DNA of 10,735 bases, from the NCBI GenBank assembly GCA_035295125.1, contig DATGJP010000037.1, positions 1 through 10,735 of the forward strand, read 5' to 3'. Positions 5,684 to 10,735 of the stretch are shown here, piece by piece (positions within the stretch are counted from its first letter, which is position 1; each line of letters starts with the position of its first letter). This DNA comes from JAICMB01 sp035295125. GTDB lineage: Bacteria > Acidobacteriota > Terriglobia > Bryobacterales > Bryobacteraceae. The translations under genes were made by a program, and so were the position numbers. Below the pieces are notes generated by a model. That model did no database searches, had not been told where the DNA came from, and was given only the letters and a program-made list of their open reading frames with translations.

Positions 5684-7525
5684 CTACTTTGTGGTGGCAG
5701 TTGCGGCAGCCGACCCGACTGCCACCGGGCGCAGCGTTTCGATTGCTGACCTAGGAGTCGCATTGGTCACATCCGCCAGCCGCTTGGTTTCATAGCCACG
5801 ACGCAGGGCGATGATCCGGTAATCGAAGGTCACGTTCGACTTACCCTGATGCAGTTCGCGCACTTCGAAGCCGGTCGCTGTTCTGGCGGTCACGTAAAGG
5901 CCTTCGCAGTCGCCGTCGGGGGTCAGGAAGACGTGATACTGCACGCCGGTGTTTACGGTTTGGGCATAGGCCGGATCGATGTTTATGGTCGCGACGCCGG
6001 AAACGAGCCGTCCCGAGCCGTAGTCCTCGAACCAGACGCCCGGAGATTCGACCGCGTAGAGAGCGACCTGGCGCGTGCCATTGTCGACGGGGACGACGGA
6101 GGACTTGGTTCCAGTGGCGCCAATATTTCCAAAGGCATACAGTCCCCAGTTGCCACTCGCGTCGAGGGTACGGCCTATCGTGCCGGCTTGGGGTGCGACG
6201 CTGACCTGTCCGTATACGCCGTTACCCGAGGTAGTAACGCCCACTACGCCGTAGTTATGAGGCGACGTTCCATACACGCCATACCCGCTGGTGGACGAGC
6301 CCGACAGGCCTGTCCCAGTGCCCGAAATGCCATAGACACCGTCGCTATTGGTCGACGATCCATACACGCCACGACTGTTGGTGGACTCGCCCAAAAAGCC
6401 GATTTCATTGTCGGAAGAGACCACTTGAGTGACCGAGAAGAGATTCGAAGTGTTCAGAAATGCAACCTGGTTTGGGTCCACGCTGAGCGCAACCGTCCCT
6501 GTTGTGCCCCCGCCGGCGAGACCGCTTCCAGCAGTGACTCCGGTGATTGTCCCGGCTCCAGGGAATGTCTGGCCGGATGCGAATGAAACTCGGCCATTGC
6601 TCGCAATGGCGAATCCAGTCTCAGCCGGTGTTGCCGTCCCTTGCGCGAATAGAAGACTCATGGATGCGCCAGGGTGGCTGGTGTTGTTGGCGACAGGCTC
6701 GGCGCGCCAATGGAAGGTTTCATTCACCGCAGCCTTGGTGGCACTGTTAAACGTCGAGGCGGCGAAGTTGCTGGCTTGGGAAACCTTCCCGGCCGATGCG
6801 GTGGCGACTCCGATTGTAGCCATATTGATAGCGCCACGGAATGTCGCCGCCCCTTTCACGTCCAGTGTGGAAGAGGGTGTGGATGTGTTGATACCGATTC
6901 GCGCGGTGCTTCCGGATCCTGTCTGGAAGATTACCGAATCGCCTAGAGCTGTGGTGCCGGTCCAGAGAGGAAGATAGTTTGCTGTTCCCGACCCGGTGAT
7001 TCCGGCTGGCGGAGGAACGGCCGCGGCAGCCGTTGAAGCAGGCCCGTTCGGCGACGCGACGGCATTTGCAGGTGCGGCCAGCATGAAGGCCGAAGGCGGA
7101 AGTCCGCCAAGAGTCTGAGAGTCGGCAGCTTTTACTGCATAGGGAACGCTGACCAGCAGCACGCGGGGTTGCTCTTCGCCGCCATTCATTCGCACGCCGA
7201 GCCATCGGGCGGCGCTCGAAGTAAATAGCTCTAGCGGCAGCCCTTCGGTTTTCGTCGCGCCCAGTTGTACCGTGTAGTTGCCTTTACTGTCGGCCCGCAC
7301 AGTTTGCGTTTCCAGCCACAGCGGAACTCCGCCTTCTTCTTGGGCATAGAGCGAAAACGTTACGCCGGCGACGGACTGGATCGGATGCCCTCCCGAGTCC
7401 TTTAGTGTGCCGGCGAAGTTGACGAGGTTGGGAACAGGTGCTCCCGTGGCAGAAGACTGTCCGTGGGCCAATGTTGAAAGTCCACTGAGAACGAGGACGA
7501 CCGCAAGCATGCGAAACGTATGCAC
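5684..7525 (-). CDS. Large secreted repeat protein, tail-fibre/adhesin-like
   Basis: A protein of about 613 residues with a signal peptide (MLAVVLVLSGLSTLAHG). SD GGAG (7532-7535) is six bases before GTG 7525 but directly abuts ATG 7531, so GTG is preferred; ATG 7531 would add two residues. After the signal comes a conserved-looking segment (VNFAGTLKDSGGHP, then LLVSVPYAVKAADSQTLGG), which I associate with exported acidobacterial proteins. Next are an Ala/Pro linker and RIGINTSTPSSTLDV (209-223), the beginning of a fibre-like region. GVTAGSGLAGGGT (329-341) is typical of trimeric fibres. Six and a half decapeptide repeats of the form G-V-Y-G-x-S-x-x-x-x follow at about 376-439 (DNA 6209-6400, 30-bp period). 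A C-terminal domain of about 100 residues holds DGDCEGLYVTAR and FDYRIIALRRGYE. It probably forms a cell-surface or extracellular fibre; its function is unknown. It converges with the small secreted-protein gene. No sortase or autotransporter barrel is visible. Confidence 0.85.
   Translation of the reverse strand: MHTFRMLAVVLVLSGLSTLAHGQSSATGAPVPNLVNFAGTLKDSGGHPIQSVAGVTFSLYAQEEGGVPLWLETQTVRADSKGNYTVQLGATKTEGLPLELFTSSAARWLGVRMNGGEEQPRVLLVSVPYAVKAADSQTLGGLPPSAFMLAAPANAVASPNGPASTAAAAVPPPAGITGSGTANYLPLWTGTTALGDSVIFQTGSGSTARIGINTSTPSSTLDVKGAATFRGAINMATIGVATASAGKVSQASNFAASTFNSATKAAVNETFHWRAEPVANNTSHPGASMSLLFAQGTATPAETGFAIASNGRVSFASGQTFPGAGTITGVTAGSGLAGGGTTGTVALSVDPNQVAFLNTSNLFSVTQVVSSDNEIGFLGESTNSRGVYGSSTNSDGVYGISGTGTGLSGSSTSGYGVYGTSPHNYGVVGVTTSGNGVYGQVSVAPQAGTIGRTLDASGNWGLYAFGNIGATGTKSSVVPVDNGTRQVALYAVESPGVWFEDYGSGRLVSGVATINIDPAYAQTVNTGVQYHVFLTPDGDCEGLYVTARTATGFEVRELHQGKSNVTFDYRIIALRRGYETKRLADVTNATPRSAIETLRPVAVGSAAATATTK
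6209..6400 (-). repeat. 30-bp coding tandem repeat (decapeptide, about 6.5 copies)
   Basis: Successive 30-base units encode GFLGESTNSR, GVYGSSTNSD, GVYGISGTGT, GLSGSSTSGY, GVYGTSPHNY, GVVGVTTSGN and a terminal GVYGQ. On the plus strand each unit opens with a variant of CCATACACGCC. The first four residues are best conserved, mostly GVYG; the other six vary but stay polar. Copy number could change by slippage or recombination. Confidence 0.85.
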
Positions 7526-7531
7526 AAGCAT

Positions 7532-7781
7532 CTCCGGAGAAATTGGATTTGATCCTCTTGCAGCGCCTACCAGCGAGATCAGGCCTTTCGCAAAAAGCGG
7601 GTAGACAACTCAAGAAGCGGAAACCGAGGGGGGTAACGGCGGGTCCCGACAACGCATGGCAGGTTATTCAATTCAAGAGCTCAATGCAATAGGCAAGATT
7701 TTGGGTAGTGGGCGGTTTTAAGGCTTTGATGTTAATGAGCAAGAACATACTTATATTCCCGCTCGAAACCACGTGTACGCC
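7532..7781. other. Intergenic region upstream of the repeat-protein gene
   Basis: 250 bases between the alkyltransferase stop and the repeat-protein start, both on the minus strand. It should hold the promoter of the repeat-protein gene, but I found no convincing pair of hexamers, no strong hairpin with a T-run and no credible small gene. The palindrome TCTCCGGAGA (7531-7540) covers the ribosome binding site. Confidence 0.4.
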
Positions 7782-8330
7782 CTAGGCGGCCAGCGTTCCG
7801 CTTAGCGCGCCTTCGAGTTCGAGCAACTTGCGTTTGAGGTCGAGGCCTCCGCCGTAGCCGCAGAGCGTGCCGTCGGAGGCGATCACGCGATGGCAGGGAA
7901 CGACGATCGCGACCGGATTGCGATTATTGGCCATACCGACGGCGCGGAATCCCTGGGGCCGGCCGACGGCGCGGGCGATGTCGGCATAGGTGCGAGTTTC
8001 GCCGTAGGGGATTGCGAGCAGCGCGCGCCAGCATGCCACTTGAAACTCTGTGCCTCGGAGGTCGAGCGCGAAGGAGAACTCGCGGCGCTTGCCATCGAAG
8101 TATTCCTCCAGTTCACGGACGTAGCTTCGCATCGCCTGCGGGGAATCCTCGAAAGTTACGGTTTTGCTCTCACGGCCCTTCTCGGAACGCAGATCGCGTG
8201 GGTTGGGGCGAATCGTCTGCTGGCCGGGCAGGCGGGCGTCGAATTCGAGGGCGACGAGCCCGTTCTGGGACGCAGCCAGAAACAACGGCCCCACCGGCGA
8301 GCTAAACAGAGTGGAATGAAGGGTTTCCAT
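7782..8330 (-). CDS. ogt: Methylated-DNA–[protein]-cysteine S-methyltransferase (O6-alkylguanine-DNA alkyltransferase)
   Basis: A 182-residue DNA-repair protein that transfers alkyl groups from O6-alkylguanine (and O4-alkylthymine) to its own cysteine in a single suicide reaction. The active-site motif VVPCHRVI carries the acceptor Cys at residue 146. RTYADIAR (113-120) and GFRAVGMANNRNP (127-139) make up the helix-turn-helix and Arg-finger region, with R129 as the likely finger. GYGGGLDLKRKLLELEG (158-174) closes the domain. The N-terminal part (TLFSSPVGPLFLAAS) matches the small ribonuclease-like domain. The size fits stand-alone Ogt, not Ada, as no AraC-like N-terminus is present. The frame extends to 8468, but the added residues show no homology, so ATG 8330 was chosen although it has no clear SD. 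It is divergent from the adhesin-E-like gene. Confidence 0.93.
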   Translation of the reverse strand: METLHSTLFSSPVGPLFLAASQNGLVALEFDARLPGQQTIRPNPRDLRSEKGRESKTVTFEDSPQAMRSYVRELEEYFDGKRREFSFALDLRGTEFQVACWRALLAIPYGETRTYADIARAVGRPQGFRAVGMANNRNPVAIVVPCHRVIASDGTLCGYGGGLDLKRKLLELEGALSGTLAA

Positions 8331-8427
8331 ATACTTATCGATGCCGCAGCCGCATCTTTGGTCGCTCAAACTGCGCAAATAACCATAGCACGCGGGCTGG
8401 GAATCGGCCTGCCAGACCGGCTGGATG

Positions 8428-8456
8428 TTGACAGAATCGACTTTATAGCCCACAGT
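8428..8456 (+). promoter_or_regulatory. Candidate promoter for the adhesin-E-like gene
   Basis: A consensus TTGACA (8428-8433) is followed after 17 bases by CACAGT (8451-8456), a weak -10 that keeps the key second and sixth bases. Initiation would fall near 8463, upstream of the TTG start at 8505. It lies in the 174-base divergent gap with the alkyltransferase gene. Confidence 0.4.
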
Positions 8457-8504
8457 GTGTGCTTCCATTCGCGCTTGGGGCGAATCAAGCGGGAAAAGCG
8501 AACG

Positions 8505-8924
8505 TTGAGAAAAGCCCTCCTCATTCTTTGCGTCGTCGTGCTGGCACCGACTCTGGTGGTCAGCCTTGCGGTGCTCGCGGCCGGAGACTGGACACCCATC
8601 GGTCAGACCGAAAGCGGCGACAAGGTGTCGGTCAGTTCAGTGCGCGTTGTGAAGAACAATCAACGGGTTGCGCTGGTGCGGGTTGAATATAAAGAGCCGG
8701 CGCAGTTGCCGCAGGGCGGACCGTTTGTCGAGATGCGTGCGCGGGCTCGATTCAACTGCAACAGCGGGGTTGCCACTCCTACCTCGGTTTGGTTCTATAC
8801 CCGCGACCATAGCGGACGCTTTGTGGTCAGCAAGAAAGCCACGCATGACGACCAGTTCGGCAAGGACCCGGAAGGTGGCTTCGCGGATCTGGTGAGTAAG
8901 AGCGTTTGCGGGCTGACGAAGTAG
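8505..8924 (+). CDS. Small secreted protein with surface-adhesin E-like domain
   Basis: A 139-residue exported protein. Basic residues then a hydrophobic run (MRKALLILCVVVLAPTLVVS, 1-20) give a signal peptide ending near A25-A26. The mature part has the pattern I associate with the surface-adhesin protein E family: W29-T-P-I-G, then an S-G-D-K-V strand (VSVSSVRVV), a strand of the form RVALVRVEYKEPA, the F-x-C motif around C85 (RFNCNSG), and a terminal V-C at C135. C85 and C135 could form the disulphide. Start is uncertain: the open frame runs back to 7890 over the alkyltransferase gene. TTG 8505 was chosen because it begins the signal peptide and lies downstream of the proposed promoter; TTG 8475 and GTG 8457 are alternatives. 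No strong SD. Family members are small exported proteins without known enzymatic activity, so the role is unknown. Confidence 0.65.
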   Translation: MRKALLILCVVVLAPTLVVSLAVLAAGDWTPIGQTESGDKVSVSSVRVVKNNQRVALVRVEYKEPAQLPQGGPFVEMRARARFNCNSGVATPTSVWFYTRDHSGRFVVSKKATHDDQFGKDPEGGFADLVSKSVCGLTK

Positions 8925-8956
8925 AGTCTCGGTCGTACCTACCTAAAAGCTTCAAC

Positions 8957-8984
8957 CACTAAGGACACGAAGGTCCACGAAGTA
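8957..8984. repeat. Degenerate 9-10 base tandem repeat (CACGAAGG-type) between convergent genes
   Basis: Three units in a row: CACTAAGGA, CACGAAGGTC, CACGAAGTA. It fills most of the 64-base gap between the two converging genes. GGAC (8963-8966) and GTCC (8973-8976) could pair, but no T-run follows, so it is not an obvious terminator. Confidence 0.5.
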
Positions 8985-8988
8985 CACC

Positions 8989-10735
8989 TTACTTCTTGAG
9001 AGCGAACGCTACGTAGACTCCGCCTGATTTTGATTTTGGATCTTTTCCTCCTCCGGCTGCGATCACTACGAACTGACGGCCATTTACTTCGTAGGACGCG
9101 GGAGTGGTGTTGGCGGAGAAGGGCAGCGTGGTCTCCCAGAGCAGGGCGCCGGTGGTCTTGTCGAAGGCGCGAAACTTCCTGTCGAAGTTGGTTGCGCCGA
9201 TGAAGAGCAGACCTCCGACAGTGACCAGCGGTCCGCCGTAATTCTCCGTGCCGGTATTGTTCAATCCCTTTGCGGCGAGTTCGGGGTATTCTCCCAGCGG
9301 AATCTTCCAGACATATTCGCCGGTGTTGAGATTGATGGCGTTCAACGTTCCCCAGGGTGGAACGACGGCGGGATATCCGTCGGGATCGTAGAAGCGGTGG
9401 TATCCGGTGAAGTGATATTTCATGGCCGGAGACGGAGGGCCTACGCTCTCCACCTCTTTCCCCGTTTCCTTTCCTCCGCTCATCACGTAGGCCAAGAGCG
9501 CGTACAACTCGTCGTCGTCAAGATTGGAGAAGCCGGGCATGCGGCCTTTGCCGTTCTTGATAGTAGCGATGACTTGCGAGGAGGACATGCGGCCGCCGAG
9601 AGCGGTCAATGCCGGGATCGCGGGCGGCGAACCTGCCATTTTCTCGCCGTGGCAAACGGCGCACTGATTCAGGTAGAGCGCCTGGGGAGTGTTCTCGGAA
9701 GTGTTCTCGGCGAGGGCGCCGGTCCAGGGGAGATCGTTGGCGTTGACATAGAGGATGCCGGTCTCGGGGTCGGCGGCGGCTCCGCCCCACTCCGCGCCTC
9801 CATCGAAGCCGGGGAAGACGACGGTGTCTTTCCCGACGCTGAAGGGAACGAACTGGCCTTCGCTGCGGAAGCTGCGGAACTTTTCCAGCGCCCACTTGTG
9901 CACTTCCGGCGTGCGCTCGCTCAGGAGGTCTTCGGTGAGCAACTGCCGCGCGAATGGAGCGGGCTTTGCGGGTAAGCATTGCTGCTGCGCCGCGACTTCT
10001 CCAGGGACGTCGCTGGCAGGATATTTCCGGCAATCGAGTGGGAATAGCGGCTTTCCGTTGGTGCGATCGAAGAGAAATACGAAACCCTGCTTCGACGTTT
10101 GCGCCACGGCGTCGACTTTCTTGCCGTCGCGGTCGACGGTTACGAGCACGGGCGGCGCGGGAAAGTCGCGATCCCACATATCGTGTTTCACACCCTGAAA
10201 ATGCCAGATGCGCTCGCCCGTCTCGGCGTTCAGGGCGATGAGGCAGTTGGCGAAGAGGTCGTCGCCAATGCGGTCGGCGCCGTAGAAATCGAACGCGGCC
10301 GATCCCGTGGGAACGTAGACGATGCCGCGCGCCGTGTCGACGGTCATCCCGGCCCAGTTATTGGCGGCTCCGCTGCTCTTCCAAGCGTCCTTGGGCCATG
10401 TGTCATAGCCGAATTCGCCGGGGTGCGGAATGGTGTGGAAGGTCCAGCGCAACTTTCCGGTGCGCACGTCGTAGGCGCGAATGTCGCCGGGAGATGCAGG
10501 CAAGGTTTCGGATTCGCGGCCGCCGACAATCATCAGGTCTTTGTAGATGACTGCCGGGCTGGTGATGTAGATCGACTGCAATGCGGGATCGCGGCCGAGA
10601 TCGTTGCGGAGATCGATGCGACCATCTTTGCCGAAACTTGCGATGGGCTTGCCGGTCGCGGCGTCGAGCGCGTAGACGAAGTTCATCACGCCGACGACAA
10701 TTCTTTTGTCTTCTTTGTTGTCAGACCAGTAGGCG
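8989..10735 (-). CDS. PQQ-dependent quinoprotein dehydrogenase with embedded cytochrome c domain (5' end cut by window edge)
   Basis: 581 residues are visible and the frame stays open to the right edge (AYWSDNKEDKRIVVGV precedes the GTG at 10689), so the signal peptide and first propeller blades are missing and 10689 is not the real start. Eight-bladed PQQ propeller features: FVYALDAATGKPIASFG, ending a blade; AYDVRTGKLRWTFHTIPHPG; CLIALNAETGERIWHFQ; and MWDRDFPAPPVLV, which is close to the glucose-dehydrogenase-type enzymes. The last blades are NAINLNTGEYVWKIPLGEYPE and FRAFDKTTGALLWETTLP. Between blades, DNA about 9480-9690 encodes a c-type cytochrome: haem motif CAVCH (9649-9663) and distal ligand Met in GRMPGF (codon 9538-9540). 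The enzyme would oxidise a sugar or alcohol in the periplasm, pass electrons from PQQ to its own haem, then to the respiratory chain. Substrate unknown. It converges with the adhesin-E-like gene. Confidence 0.9.
   Translation of the reverse strand, partial: AYWSDNKEDKRIVVGVMNFVYALDAATGKPIASFGKDGRIDLRNDLGRDPALQSIYITSPAVIYKDLMIVGGRESETLPASPGDIRAYDVRTGKLRWTFHTIPHPGEFGYDTWPKDAWKSSGAANNWAGMTVDTARGIVYVPTGSAAFDFYGADRIGDDLFANCLIALNAETGERIWHFQGVKHDMWDRDFPAPPVLVTVDRDGKKVDAVAQTSKQGFVFLFDRTNGKPLFPLDCRKYPASDVPGEVAAQQQCLPAKPAPFARQLLTEDLLSERTPEVHKWALEKFRSFRSEGQFVPFSVGKDTVVFPGFDGGAEWGGAAADPETGILYVNANDLPWTGALAENTSENTPQALYLNQCAVCHGEKMAGSPPAIPALTALGGRMSSSQVIATIKNGKGRMPGFSNLDDDELYALLAYVMSGGKETGKEVESVGPPSPAMKYHFTGYHRFYDPDGYPAVVPPWGTLNAINLNTGEYVWKIPLGEYPELAAKGLNNTGTENYGGPLVTVGGLLFIGATNFDRKFRAFDKTTGALLWETTLPFSANTTPASYEVNGRQFVVIAAGGGKDPKSKSGGVYVAFALKK

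Noticed and set aside
8331..8468. N-terminal extension of the alkyltransferase
   Set aside because: No similarity to the family; the domain starts right after ATG 8330.
7890..8504. Upstream 205 codons of the plus-strand frame ending at 8924
   Set aside because: They run antisense to the alkyltransferase gene and show no homology; the signal peptide begins at TTG 8505.
1..10735. A defence system, phage or genomic island
   Set aside because: Apart from one toxin-antitoxin pair there is no integrase, transposase, tRNA edge, nuclease-helicase set or CRISPR array.

Overview
This window looks like chromosomal DNA of a soil Acidobacteriota, probably near the Terriglobia / Koribacter–Sulfotelmatobacter group. 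That is an inference from three things: moderately high GC by eye; a secreted protein with an N-terminal segment I associate with that phylum, joined to tail-fibre-like repeats; and a PQQ dehydrogenase with an embedded cytochrome c. No rRNA, tRNA, CRISPR array, transposase or phage gene was seen. No stretch over 300 bases lacks a gene.

Layout, left to right. (1) Positions 1-1203, minus: a long open frame running off the left edge. It encodes a degenerate response-regulator receiver domain, a Pro/Ala-rich linker, one membrane segment and the start of an extracytoplasmic tail. (2) 1333-2625, plus: an FAD-dependent amine oxidoreductase of the PuuB/DadA type. (3) 2741-3365, minus: a VapBC-type toxin-antitoxin pair (PIN toxin, AbrB/MazE-fold antitoxin) with a legible promoter, an inverted-repeat operator and an SD. 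(4) 3531-4871, minus: a 12-TM APC-superfamily permease whose motifs resemble polyamine uptake (PUT/LAT-like) transporters. (5) 5032-5631, plus: a small secreted protein of unknown function, divergent from the permease. (6) 5684-7525, minus: a large secreted protein with a decapeptide repeat. (7) 7782-8330, minus: an O6-alkylguanine-DNA alkyltransferase. (8) 8505-8924, plus: a small secreted protein resembling surface-adhesin E domains, divergent from gene 7. (9) 8989-10735, minus: a PQQ quinoprotein dehydrogenase with a c-type cytochrome domain inserted in its propeller, whose 5' end lies beyond the right edge.

The genes are mostly monocistronic and alternate in strand; only the toxin-antitoxin pair is clearly an operon. 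The most suggestive functional link is the PuuB-like oxidase and the polyamine-type permease, separated only by the VapBC module: together they could import and oxidise polyamines or a related amine. The PQQ/cytochrome c enzyme is a periplasmic sugar or alcohol oxidase feeding electrons to the respiratory chain. Genes 5, 6 and 8 form an exported or cell-surface group. Two genes, at the left and right edges, are incomplete.
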